Shown: positions 1 through 7,225 of the stretch, one piece after another | Numbering within the stretch: the stretch's first letter is position 1 | Layout of the letters: each line of letters begins with the position of its first letter | Source: SURF-21 sp964592775 | Lineage (GTDB): Bacteria > Actinomycetota > Geothermincolia > Geothermincolales > RBG-13-55-18 | Direction: 5' to 3' | DNA length: 19,969 nucleotides | Assembly (NCBI GenBank): GCA_964592775.1 | Contig: CAZQFX010000038.1 | Coordinates: forward strand, 1 to 19,969 | Position numbers and translations under genes: made by a program | Notes under the pieces: generated by a model | Told to the model about the DNA's origin: nothing | Databases searched by the model: none | What the model saw: only the letters and a program-made list of their open reading frames with translations

Positions 1-1161
1 GCCGAAGGAGTACAGCTCTTTAACGTCCTCCCAGTGCTGCTCCATGAGCCGCGCCAGGTTGAACTTGTCCTCCAGTTCCCACGGCTCCGCCACGTTGTCG
101 GTGACCAGCAGGTAGCGCTCGGGGGGCGCCACCCCGGGGTCGAAGGCGGTGGGGGCGAAGGCCTGCAGGGGCAGCCCGGTGCGGGGCGAGGAGAGCGCGG
201 ACATGAACACCTGGCGCTCGTAGAGGGGCCGCCTGGTGGCTATGATGTAGCCGAGCAGGCCGGTCCTCTCGCCGCGGATGTCCTCGACGCGCTTCAGCCA
301 CCATCCCGGCAGGGGCGAGTGGCGGCGGTCGAAATCGAGCACCTTGTCCAGGTGCCAGATGGGGAGGGCCAGCACCACCAGCGGGGCGGTCACCAGGTCG
401 CTGGAGACGACGCGCCATTCCCTCGCGATGGGGCTGGCCCCCTTGCGCGCCACCTTCACTCCCACCGCCTTGCCTCCCTCGCAGACCACCTGCTCCACGC
501 GGGCGCCCAGCTCCAGCCTGCCTCCCAGTTCCTGGAAGGCCTCCACCATGGGGCCGATGACCCCCCACATGCCCCCCCTGGGATAGGCGGCGATGAGCAC
601 GGCCCTGCCCTTCGCCAGCGCCTCCTTGGCGATGTAGAGGCATTCCCCCGCCGACTGCTCCCTCACGTCGGGGATGGTGGTCATGATCATGGTCATGTTC
701 TCCCACACCTCGCGCAGGTTGCCCGTCATCCCCTTGAGGTCCAGCCACTCTCCCATGGAGCGGTTGTCCCAGGCCTTGAAGTCGGGCTCGTCCAGGGCAG
801 CGACACCCATCATCAGCTCGATGAAGCTCTGCTTCTCCTCGTCGGTGAGCTGGATGTAGGTCTGCATGTCATGCCAGGCGCCCAGGTCGTAGAGGTCGAG
901 GGTGACGGAGAAGGCGGCCCACTCGAACTCCTTGCCCACGCGGGCGCCCAGCTCGTGGCAGTAGCCCTTCTTGCCCATCTCGATCATGTGCAGGCCTATG
1001 TCGACCCTGTACCCGCCCGGAAGGTCGTACGACTGCATGCGCCCGCCCGCCCTGGGGTACATCTCCAGGAGCAGCGTCTTCTTCCCCGCCTGCTGCAGCT
1101 GCGAGGCCACGCCCAGGCCGGCTATGCCCGCTCCCACCACTATCGCGTCGTAGTCGCTCAT
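1..1161 (-). CDS. FAD-dependent oxidoreductase, amine-oxidase/phytoene-desaturase-like (C-terminus cut by window edge)
   Basis: The frame reads from an ATG at 1161 to the first base of the window without a stop, giving 387 residues, so the C-terminal end is missing. The N-terminus is a classic FAD-binding Rossmann fold: GAGIAG at residues 10-15, then LLEMYPRAGGR near 31-41, the GG-R signature of the amine oxidase/phytoene desaturase superfamily. Members oxidise C-C or C-N bonds or isomerise lipids; the substrate cannot be told here. The start is supported by GGGAGG about 7 bases upstream. It is the last gene of the minus-strand acyl-CoA cluster, 221 bases after the MoaD-like gene, so it may have its own promoter. 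The family is well supported; the specific role is unknown. Confidence 0.85.
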   Translation of the reverse strand, partial: MSDYDAIVVGAGIAGLGVASQLQQAGKKTLLLEMYPRAGGRMQSYDLPGGYRVDIGLHMIEMGKKGYCHELGARVGKEFEWAAFSVTLDLYDLGAWHDMQTYIQLTDEEKQSFIELMMGVAALDEPDFKAWDNRSMGEWLDLKGMTGNLREVWENMTMIMTTIPDVREQSAGECLYIAKEALAKGRAVLIAAYPRGGMWGVIGPMVEAFQELGGRLELGARVEQVVCEGGKAVGVKVARKGASPIAREWRVVSSDLVTAPLVVLALPIWHLDKVLDFDRRHSPLPGWWLKRVEDIRGERTGLLGYIIATRRPLYERQVFMSALSSPRTGLPLQAFAPTAFDPGVAPPERYLLVTDNVAEPWELEDKFNLARLMEQHWEDVKELYSFG

Positions 1162-1177
1162 CCCGCCTCCCAGTGTC

Positions 1178-1198
1178 TCGTACCCCTCCCAGGAAAGC
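1178..1198 (-). repeat. Short intergenic repeat, copy A (TCRTACCCCTCCCRGGAAARC)
   Basis: A 21-base stretch matches the one at 1288-1308 at 18 positions, and a variant with small insertions lies at 5125-5145. On the minus strand it reads as a G-rich CCTGGGAGGGGTACGA motif just before the start of the FAD oxidoreductase gene. It is too far from the start codon to be that gene's main ribosome site. Its role is unknown. Confidence 0.4.
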
Positions 1199-1287
1199 AC
1201 ATCCTCACAGATCTTGTGAGAGCCGCGATCCCCGTCCCGGATCCTTCTTCCCGCAGTACCATCCCCGGGGCGGCGTATCTACGTTTA

Positions 1288-1308
1288 TCATACCCCTCCC
1301 GGGAAAAC
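1288..1308 (-). repeat. Short intergenic repeat, copy B
   Basis: This is the second copy of the motif at 1178-1198, differing at three positions. It lies in the 221-base gap between the MoaD-like gene and the FAD oxidoreductase gene. The gap otherwise holds only weak inverted repeats: CTCACA/TGTGAG at 1204-1220 and two CCCGGG hexamers around 1300-1320. No small gene in the gap could be supported. Confidence 0.4.
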
Positions 1309-1382
1309 GGTTATCCCGGGCCGTTGAGATTACGGCTGCGCCCTTCATCGAACCGCCGACGTAAGCCTCCGCAAGCCCGCCC

Positions 1383-1661
1383 TCAGCCGCCCGCCATGCG
1401 GGAGATGATGAATACCTCGTCTCCGTCGGCCAGCTCCTCGTCTTCTTCACCCGCGGGCTTGCCCTTGCGGATCGCCTTCACCAGGGGGTTGAAGCGCTTC
1501 TCGCGCGCGTCCCACATCTGGGAGGGCATGCGCTCGCCGTACTCCCTCCCGATGAGAACCAGGAGGTCGCTAGCCCTGGCTCCGTCCGGCAGCTCGTACT
1601 CTTTCTCCTTGTCCCCGGCGTAGTGCCTGACCATCCCGGTGAAGCGCACTTTTACCCGCAT
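1383..1661 (-). CDS. MoaD/ThiS-like ubiquitin-fold sulfur carrier protein
   Basis: This 92-residue protein has the beta-grasp pattern of MoaD/ThiS: an MRVKVRFTGMVRHYAG first strand and turn, a DG-containing middle, ADGDEVFII near residues 78-86, and a terminal Gly-Gly (91-92). In the family the C-terminal glycine is adenylated and converted to a thiocarboxylate that donates sulfur, usually for molybdopterin or tungstopterin. The start ATG is only 12 bases after the stop of the upstream acyl-CoA dehydrogenase gene, and GGGAG lies in that gap, so the two are almost certainly cotranscribed. A charged insert at about residues 41-77 makes it slightly longer than typical MoaD (about 80). No MoaE, MoeB or aldehyde oxidoreductase is nearby, so its partner is unknown. 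Confidence 0.82.
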   Translation of the reverse strand: MRVKVRFTGMVRHYAGDKEKEYELPDGARASDLLVLIGREYGERMPSQMWDAREKRFNPLVKAIRKGKPAGEEDEELADGDEVFIISRMAGG

Positions 1662-1673
1662 CTACCGCTCTCC

Positions 1674-2828
1674 CTAGAACTTGCCCAATAGAAGGCGGCT
1701 TATGATCAGCTTCTGGATCTCGGATGTGCCCGCGCCGATGGTGCCCAGCTTGGCGTCGCGCAGCGTGCGCTCCACCGGGTACTCGCGGATGTAGCCGTAG
1801 CCCCCGAAGATCTGCACCGCCTCGCTGGCCACCTTGAAGGCGTTCTCGGTGACGCTGAGCTTGCACACGCAGGCCTCCATCATCGCCGGGATGCCCTGGT
1901 CCTTCATCCAGGCCACGCGGTAGACCAGCAGGCGGGAGGCGTCGAGCAGGCACTTCATCTCCGCGATCTTGAAGGCCACCGCCTGGAACTTGCCGATGGG
2001 GCGGCCGAACTGCTTCCTCTCCCTGGCATACTCGACGCAGCGGTTGATGTTGGCCTCCATGCTCCCCACCGCCGGGGCGACCATGATGGCGCGTTCCCAT
2101 TCCAGGGTGGCCTTGCCCACGCCGTAGAAGCCGTCGCCCTCCGCACCCAGCAGGTTCTCCACCGGCACGCGGCAGTCGCTGAAGGCCAGCTCGGCCGTGG
2201 GGGAGGTGCGGTTTCCCATCTTGTCCAGCTCGCGGCTGACCTCGAAGCCCGCGGTCTCGCGGTCGACGATGAAGGTGCTGATGCCCGCGGCCCCCTTTTC
2301 CTTGTCCGTTACCGCCACCACGATGCACAGGTCGCAGATGGGGCCGTTGGTGATGAACATCTTGGAGCCGTTGATGACGTAGTCTTCGCCGTCGCGCGCC
2401 GCGGTGGTCTTCACCGAGGCGGCGTCGGAGCCGGCGTCCGGCTCCGTGAGCCCGAAGCAGCTTATCTTCTCGCCCGTGCAGATGCCCGGGAGGTATTTCT
2501 TTTTCTGTTCCTCCGTGCCCATCACCCTGATGGGCACCGCCCCGATGATGGTGTGCGCGCCCCAGGAGAGCGAAACGCCCGCGTCTCCTCCTCCCACCGC
2601 GAAGGCGTCCATGGCGATGGCCGTATCCAGGGCTCCGCCGTCGGAGCCGCCGTACTCCTCGGGAAAGGGCAGGCCCAGCAGGCCCATATCGCCCATCTTC
2701 TTCCAGCCGTCCCAGAAGAACTCGCCGCTGCGGTCGTACTCCTCGGTGAAGGGCGCGATCTCCTTCTCCGCGAACTCCTTCACCTCCTTGAAAAACGCCT
2801 TCTGTTCCTGAGAGAGTTCGAAGTCCAT
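1674..2828 (-). CDS. Acyl-CoA dehydrogenase, isovaleryl/long-chain-type active site
   Basis: This 384-residue protein has the full acyl-CoA dehydrogenase fold: an N-terminal helical domain, the LTEPDAGSDA flavin/substrate motif at 127-136, and the C-terminal helical domain with QIFGGYGYIREYPVER (339-354). The enzyme inserts an alpha-beta double bond into an acyl-CoA using FAD and passes electrons to ETF. At the position of the usual catalytic Glu (the YEGT motif) it reads GAGT with Ala366. Like isovaleryl-CoA and long-chain dehydrogenases it instead has Glu245 in a helix-G LEWERAI motif, the likely catalytic base. An AGGAGG site lies a few bases before the ATG. It is 143 bases downstream of a second acyl-CoA dehydrogenase and 12 bases ahead of the MoaD-like gene. 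Exact chain specificity is not known. Confidence 0.95.
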   Translation of the reverse strand: MDFELSQEQKAFFKEVKEFAEKEIAPFTEEYDRSGEFFWDGWKKMGDMGLLGLPFPEEYGGSDGGALDTAIAMDAFAVGGGDAGVSLSWGAHTIIGAVPIRVMGTEEQKKKYLPGICTGEKISCFGLTEPDAGSDAASVKTTAARDGEDYVINGSKMFITNGPICDLCIVVAVTDKEKGAAGISTFIVDRETAGFEVSRELDKMGNRTSPTAELAFSDCRVPVENLLGAEGDGFYGVGKATLEWERAIMVAPAVGSMEANINRCVEYARERKQFGRPIGKFQAVAFKIAEMKCLLDASRLLVYRVAWMKDQGIPAMMEACVCKLSVTENAFKVASEAVQIFGGYGYIREYPVERTLRDAKLGTIGAGTSEIQKLIISRLLLGKF

Positions 2829-2971
2829 TTCCTACCTCCTCATTTCCTCATCCGATCCTCTTGCGAGAACCCTCTCCCTGCCTCATTCGCCTGACCGCCT
2901 CGCGGCCGGGGCGGCTCCGGTAATCCACCCGCAAGAACGGCACTCGCCGCCGCCCCCTTTCCAAGCCACGG

Positions 2972-4114
2972 TCACCGGCCCAGGAGGGACCGGGCCATGA
3001 CTATCCTCTGGATCTGGTTCGTGCCGTCCCAGATCTGGTTTATCTTCGCGTCCCGCATGTACTTCTCCACCGGGTAATCGCGCATGTAGCCGTAGCCTCC
3101 GAACACCTGCACCACGTCGGTGGTCACGCGCATGGCCATGTCCGAACAGAAGGTCTTGGCGAAGGCCGCGTGGTTCGAGAAGGGCACCTTCTGCGTCTCC
3201 ATCCACGCCGCCTTCATGTACAGCAGCCTCCCGGCCTCGATGTCCATGTCCATGTCCGCCAGCATGAACTGCACCGCCTGGTTCTCGGCGATGGGGCTGC
3301 CGAACTGCACCCTCTGCTTCGCGTATTCCACCGCGGCCTCCAGGGCGGCCCGCGCTATCCCCACCGAGTTGCAGGCCACGCTGACCCTCGCCTTGTCCAG
3401 GGTGATCATGGCGATCTTGAAGCCCTTGCCCTCCTCACCCAGCAGGTCCTCCGCGGGCACGCGGCAGCCTGTGAGGATGACCTCGGCGGTATGCGAGGCG
3501 CGCACCCCCATCTTGCGCTCCTTCTTGCCGCCCTCTATCCCCGGGTTGCTCTTGGGGACCAGGAAGCACGAGAGGCCGCGCACCCCCTTCGAGGGGTCGG
3601 TGGAGGCGAACACGGTGGTGAGGTCGGCCAGGCCGCCGTTGGAGATGAAGCACTTGGTGCCGTTGAGCACGAAGTCATCCCCGTCGCGCACCGCGGTGGT
3701 CTTCACTCCGGCGGCGTCAGAGCCCGCGTCCGGCTCCGTCAGGGCCATGGCCGCCAGGGTGGGGCGGGACGTCAGCTCTCCGAAGTACTTACGTTTCTGC
3801 TCCTCCGTCCCCGCCACCAGTAGCGGGGTGGTCCCCAGGCCGTTGGCGCCGAGGATGGTGGCGAAGCCGCAGCATCCCCAGGCGATCTCCTCACCCACTA
3901 TGCAGGCGGTGAGGAAGTCCATGCCCTGGCCCCCGTATTCCTCGGGGACGTAGAGATAGGTCAGGCCCGCCTTGAAGGCCTTCTCTATGAAGTGCTCCGG
4001 GTACTTCTCATCTTCGTCGTATTCCGCCGCTATGGGGCGTATCTCCTTTTCCGCGAATTCATGCGCCACCTTCCGGATGGCCTTCTGTTCGTCACTCAAC
4101 TCGAACGAGATCAC
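2972..4114 (-). CDS. Acyl-CoA dehydrogenase with Asp at the catalytic-base position
   Basis: This 380-residue acyl-CoA dehydrogenase has LTEPDAGSDAAGVKTT at 125-140, an RVQFGSPIAENQAVQ helix region and FGGYGYMRDYPVEK at 338-351. The start is a GTG at 4114: a nearby ATG at 4121 is out of frame, and GGGGAGG at about 4122-4128 gives correct spacing to the GTG. The catalytic motif reads IWDGTNQIQ, placing Asp363 where short- and medium-chain enzymes have Glu. The alternative helix-G position of isovaleryl-type enzymes is Ala242, so it offers no substitute. The protein probably remains an FAD acyl-CoA dehydrogenase, but its kinetics or substrate may differ, for instance cyclic or branched acyl-CoA; that part is inference. 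It follows an enoyl-CoA hydratase gene by 211 bases. Confidence 0.95.
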   Translation of the reverse strand: MISFELSDEQKAIRKVAHEFAEKEIRPIAAEYDEDEKYPEHFIEKAFKAGLTYLYVPEEYGGQGMDFLTACIVGEEIAWGCCGFATILGANGLGTTPLLVAGTEEQKRKYFGELTSRPTLAAMALTEPDAGSDAAGVKTTAVRDGDDFVLNGTKCFISNGGLADLTTVFASTDPSKGVRGLSCFLVPKSNPGIEGGKKERKMGVRASHTAEVILTGCRVPAEDLLGEEGKGFKIAMITLDKARVSVACNSVGIARAALEAAVEYAKQRVQFGSPIAENQAVQFMLADMDMDIEAGRLLYMKAAWMETQKVPFSNHAAFAKTFCSDMAMRVTTDVVQVFGGYGYMRDYPVEKYMRDAKINQIWDGTNQIQRIVMARSLLGR

Positions 4115-4325
4115 GTATCATACCTCCCCGCTGATTCCTATCCGATCAGGAAAAAAGCCTCGTGGCCGCATCTCCGTCACGACGTCTATCTCCAACCCTC
4201 CTGCTTCATCACTTCGCTCCTCGCGGACAAACCTCGGCATATCCAGGATTTACCACGGCGTCATCTCAAGCCAGATCGCCATGCCGCCGAAGACGGCTCC
4301 TCGCGACAAGTCTCAGACCTCAGAT

Positions 4326-5108
4326 TCATCGCCCCTTGAACTCTGCCTTGCGCTTCTCCTTGAAGGCCGCCATACCTTCCTTCTGGTCCTCGGTGGAGAA
4401 GAGGAGGGAAAAGCACTTGCGCTCGAAGGAGAGCCCCGAATAGAGGTCGGTGTTCAGCCCTTCGTTCACGCATGCCTTGGCGCAGGCCAGGGCTACCGCG
4501 CCGTTGCGGATGCAGCGCCGCGCCAGGTTCTTCGCTTCCTCGAGCAGCTCCGCGACCGGCACCACTTTGTTCACCATCCCCATCTCCCTGCAGGCCTCCG
4601 CGTCGTAGAACGAGCCGGTGAATATGAGCTCCTTGGCCCGGTTCGGCCCCACCAGCCGCGGCAGCCTTTGGGTGCCGCCGGCCCCCGGGATGATGCCCAG
4701 GGTTATCTCCGGCATGCCGAAGACCGCCGTCTCGGAGGCCACGATCATGTCGCACACCAGGGCGAGCTCCGTGCCTCCCCCCAGGGCGTAGCCGCTCACC
4801 GCGGCGATGACCGGCTTGGGGATGCGCTCGATCTTATCGAAGCCGGAGAGGTCGGCACCATAGGCGTTGAGCATGTCCGGGGCGTACTTGCCCGACATCT
4901 CCTTGATGTCGCCTCCGGCCGCGAAGTCTCCCTCTCCCCCGGTGACGATGACCGCCCTCACTCCTTCGTCCCTGGCCAGCATGTCCGCCGCCTCGCCCAG
5001 CTCCGCGATGAGCTCGAGGTTGAGGGCGTTCTTGGCCTCGGGGCGGTTGAGCCTGAGCGTGGCGATCCCTTCCTCGTCCGCTTCCACGACAAGGTACTTG
5101 AAACCCAT
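4326..5108 (-). CDS. Enoyl-CoA hydratase (crotonase family)
   Basis: This 260-residue protein is a textbook crotonase. AAGGDIKEM (63-71) forms part of the oxyanion hole, GYALGGGTELALVCD (106-120) carries Glu114, and FGMPEITLGIIPGAGGTQRL (130-149) carries Glu134. Both Glu residues match the two catalytic acids of true enoyl-CoA hydratases, which add water to 2-enoyl-CoA. The normal C-terminus EGMAAFKEKRKAEFKG is present. GAGGAGGT lies 4-5 bases before the ATG. It sits 123 bases downstream of a second crotonase gene and upstream of the two acyl-CoA dehydrogenases, consistent with short-chain beta-oxidation or the reverse route. The preferred chain length cannot be deduced. Confidence 0.96.
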   Translation of the reverse strand: MGFKYLVVEADEEGIATLRLNRPEAKNALNLELIAELGEAADMLARDEGVRAVIVTGGEGDFAAGGDIKEMSGKYAPDMLNAYGADLSGFDKIERIPKPVIAAVSGYALGGGTELALVCDMIVASETAVFGMPEITLGIIPGAGGTQRLPRLVGPNRAKELIFTGSFYDAEACREMGMVNKVVPVAELLEEAKNLARRCIRNGAVALACAKACVNEGLNTDLYSGLSFERKCFSLLFSTEDQKEGMAAFKEKRKAEFKGR

Positions 5109-5124
5109 ACGACCTCCTCGCCTA

Positions 5125-5145
5125 TCGTATCCCCTCCCAGGGGAG
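5125..5145 (-). repeat. Short intergenic repeat, copy C (variant)
   Basis: This reads TCGTATCCCCTCCCAGGGG on the plus strand, resembling the copies at 1178 and 1288 with an extra T and extra Gs. It contains its own small palindrome, TCCCCT-CCC-AGGGGA. It lies 17-37 bases ahead of the enoyl-CoA hydratase start, upstream of that gene's GGAGG site. Confidence 0.3.
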
Positions 5146-5231
5146 AAAATGCCTTCGAAAAGGGAGATCGCGGCGCCATCCCCGCGAGCGGACGGATTCT
5201 CTCGATCGCCTACGCTTCCCGGATGGGAACC

Positions 5232-6176
5232 TCATTCGAAGATATCGTCATCTTCCTCCGCGGCGGCGGCCGCCGGCGCGGCCTCATCCACCTCTGGTTC
5301 CTCCGGCGGCGTCTCCTCCTCCGCTCCAGCGGATGTCTCGACCTCGGGGCTTGTTCCCTCCACGACCCCGGAAGCCGGCTGCCGCTCCACGGCCTCGGGC
5401 CTGGCCTCCTCTGCCGCCGGCGACGCGTACCTGCGCAGCCCGGCGGCGGGCTCTCCGCTCGCGAAACAGGTGGTGAAGCACTCCGTCTCGTATTCGAGGC
5501 CGCGGCTGAGGTCCATATCCAGGGAATGGTTCAAGCAGCGCTTGGCCTGGTATATGGCCATCCTGCCTCCCGCGGCCAGTTTTTCCGCTATCCCGTCCAC
5601 TTTTTCCGCGAGTTCCTCCGGCGTTACCGCCTCGTTCGCCAGACCCCACTGTACCGCTTCCTCGGCGCTGAGCACCTTCCCCGTGAAGACCAGGTCACGC
5701 GCCCGCCGCAGCCCTACCAGCCTCGCCAGTCTCTGGGTGCCTCCCCCGCAGGGGATCATTCCCAGCCTGGTCTCGGGAAAGGCGAAGCGCGCCTTCGTCG
5801 ACGCCACCACGAGGTCGCAGGCGAGGCATATCTCCAGGCCCGTGCCCATGGCGACCCCGTTCACCGCGGCGATGGTCGGGAGGGAGAGTTCCGCGATGCG
5901 ATTGGTCAGCATCTGGACCTCGCGCGAACGGCGCCGTGCGGCCAGGGGAGTGGCGTTCTCCAGGCCCGCCATATCCATGCCGGCACAGAAGGCCTCTCCA
6001 TCACCGCAGAAGACCAGCACCCTTATCCCGGGATCGGCTTCGAGCCTGGCGAGGTGGGTCCAGACGGAGCGCATGGATTGCGCGGAAAGCGCGTTCATGC
6101 GTTCGGGGCGGGAGAAGAAGAGCCAGGCGGTGTCGCCTTTCTTCTCCAAGATGATGGTGTCATGTTCCTCCGCCAT
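5232..6176 (-). CDS. Enoyl-CoA hydratase-like protein with acidic low-complexity C-terminal tail
   Basis: Of the 314 residues, roughly the first 245 form a crotonase domain. AFCAGMDMAGL (62-72) forms the oxyanion hole, VAMGTGLEICLACDLV (108-123) carries Glu115, and FAFPETRLGMIPCGGGTQRL (131-150) carries Glu135. Both catalytic Glu positions are kept, so hydratase activity is likely. The usual EGxxAFxEKRxPxF ending is degenerate (EPAAGLRRYASP). It is followed by about 60 residues rich in Glu, Ala and Pro, including an AAAAA run and an EEDDDIFE end. The tail has no recognisable domain and looks disordered. AAAGGA lies upstream of the ATG. It is 63 bases after the 3-hydroxyacyl-CoA dehydrogenase gene, so probably in the same transcript. 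Confidence 0.92.
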   Translation of the reverse strand: MAEEHDTIILEKKGDTAWLFFSRPERMNALSAQSMRSVWTHLARLEADPGIRVLVFCGDGEAFCAGMDMAGLENATPLAARRRSREVQMLTNRIAELSLPTIAAVNGVAMGTGLEICLACDLVVASTKARFAFPETRLGMIPCGGGTQRLARLVGLRRARDLVFTGKVLSAEEAVQWGLANEAVTPEELAEKVDGIAEKLAAGGRMAIYQAKRCLNHSLDMDLSRGLEYETECFTTCFASGEPAAGLRRYASPAAEEARPEAVERQPASGVVEGTSPEVETSAGAEEETPPEEPEVDEAAPAAAAAEEDDDIFE

Positions 6177-6239
6177 AGCACAGGTCCTTTACCGTGTGAC
6201 CGTGGCGCGCTTGCCGCCTAACGACTTCATGCACACCGC

Positions 6240-7124
6240 TTAGAGCTTCCAGTAACTCTCCTGCTTGCCGCCGGAATAGTCGTAATAACCCTTGCCCGTC
6301 TTCCTGCCCAGCAGGCCCGCGGCCACCATGCGCTTCATGAGCGGAGCGGGGTTGTACTTGGCATCGGCGGTGTCGTTGTAGATGGCCGTGCAGGCATTGG
6401 TGAGCACGTCGATGCCGGTCATGTCCGCGAGCTCCAGCGGCCCCATGGGCAGGTTGTATCCCAGGCGCATGGCCTTGTCGATATCCTCCGGCGTGGCCAC
6501 TCCCGCCTCCAGCATCTTCGCGGCCTCGACCTCCATGGCGAGATAGAGGCGGTTGGCGATGAATCCGGCGTGATCCTTCAACACCCTTACCGTCTCCTTG
6601 CCCACCGACCGCGTCCATGCTTCCGCGGCCGCGATGGTCTCGTCCGAGGTCTGCAGGCCACGGATGATCTCGCACAGGCGCATCAGCGGGACGGGGCTGA
6701 AGAAGTGGGTGCCCACCACCTTGTCCGACCTCCCGGTGGCGGCCGCGATGGACGATATGGGAATGGCCGAGGTGTTCGAGGCCAGGATGGTATGGGCCGG
6801 GCAGATCTTGTCCAGCTTGCCGAAGACATCCTTCTTGACGTCGAGGTTCTCGAACACCGCCTCCACCACGAGATCGGCATCGGAGGCGTCCTCGAGGGCG
6901 GTCGTGGTGGAGAGGTTGGCCAGCGCGGCGTCGTGCTGCTCCCGGGTTATCTTCTCCTTGGAGAGGAACTTCCCCAGGGAACCCCGGATCGCCTCCAGGC
7001 CCTTGGCGGTGAACTTCTCCTCCACATCGTGCATCTTCACCTTGTAGCCGGCAAAGGCGGATACCTGGGCGATACCTCCACCCATCAGGCCCGATCCTAC
7101 TACGAATACGTTCTTGATCTCCAT
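6240..7124 (-). CDS. 3-hydroxyacyl-CoA (3-hydroxybutyryl-CoA) dehydrogenase
   Basis: This 294-residue protein is the usual length for the stand-alone bacterial enzyme that interconverts 3-hydroxyacyl-CoA and 3-oxoacyl-CoA with NAD. An N-terminal Rossmann motif GSGLMGGGIA occupies 10-19. The catalytic set is visible: Ser119 in SNTSA, His140 in THFFSPVP, Glu152 in LCEIIRG and Asn191 in GFIANR. The C-terminal dimerisation domain contains LGYNLPMGPLELADMTGID (221-239) and the end motif GRKTGKGYYDY. The start ATG has TAGGAGGT 5 bases upstream. It is the first gene of the minus-strand acyl-CoA cluster, and a divergent control region with a perfect inverted repeat lies upstream. The name hbd would fit a butyrate-type pathway, but chain length is unproven. 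Confidence 0.96.
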   Translation of the reverse strand: MEIKNVFVVGSGLMGGGIAQVSAFAGYKVKMHDVEEKFTAKGLEAIRGSLGKFLSKEKITREQHDAALANLSTTTALEDASDADLVVEAVFENLDVKKDVFGKLDKICPAHTILASNTSAIPISSIAAATGRSDKVVGTHFFSPVPLMRLCEIIRGLQTSDETIAAAEAWTRSVGKETVRVLKDHAGFIANRLYLAMEVEAAKMLEAGVATPEDIDKAMRLGYNLPMGPLELADMTGIDVLTNACTAIYNDTADAKYNPAPLMKRMVAAGLLGRKTGKGYYDYSGGKQESYWKL

Positions 7125-7193
7125 GACTACCTCCTACGATCCGACGACCTGTCAGAACTTGTCGAAAAGCCTGATATCTAGGGTTTTCGTACC

Positions 7194-7214
7194 CGTGGCG
7201 GTCCGTCCGCCACG
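7194..7214. promoter_or_regulatory. Perfect inverted repeat in leader of the acyl-CoA cluster (operator or hairpin)
   Basis: Arms CGTGGCGG and CCGCCACG (8 bp, perfect) flank a 5-base spacer. It lies about 70 bases before the 3-hydroxyacyl-CoA dehydrogenase start and just downstream of a possible promoter. It could be an operator for a regulator of the degradation genes or an RNA hairpin in the leader. No regulator gene is in the window. Confidence 0.45.
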
Positions 7215-7225
7215 ATAGCGCTAAA

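Noticed and set aside
1204..1220. CTCACA/TGTGAG inverted repeat in the gap before the FAD oxidoreductase
   Set aside because: Six-bp arms with no T-run; expected by chance in a gap of this size.
34..1623. 529-codon open frame on the plus strand
   Set aside because: It lies opposite the FAD oxidoreductase and MoaD-like genes, which carry clear motifs and ribosome sites. Its translation is His/Pro/Gly-rich with no domain, as expected for antisense of GC-rich coding DNA.
4115..4325. 211-base gap between enoyl-CoA hydratase and acyl-CoA dehydrogenase
   Set aside because: Searched for a small gene, RNA or terminator; only the ribosome site of the dehydrogenase is convincing.
3972..6221. 749-codon open frame on the plus strand
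   Set aside because: It is antisense to two complete crotonase genes with intact catalytic residues and shows no recognisable domain.
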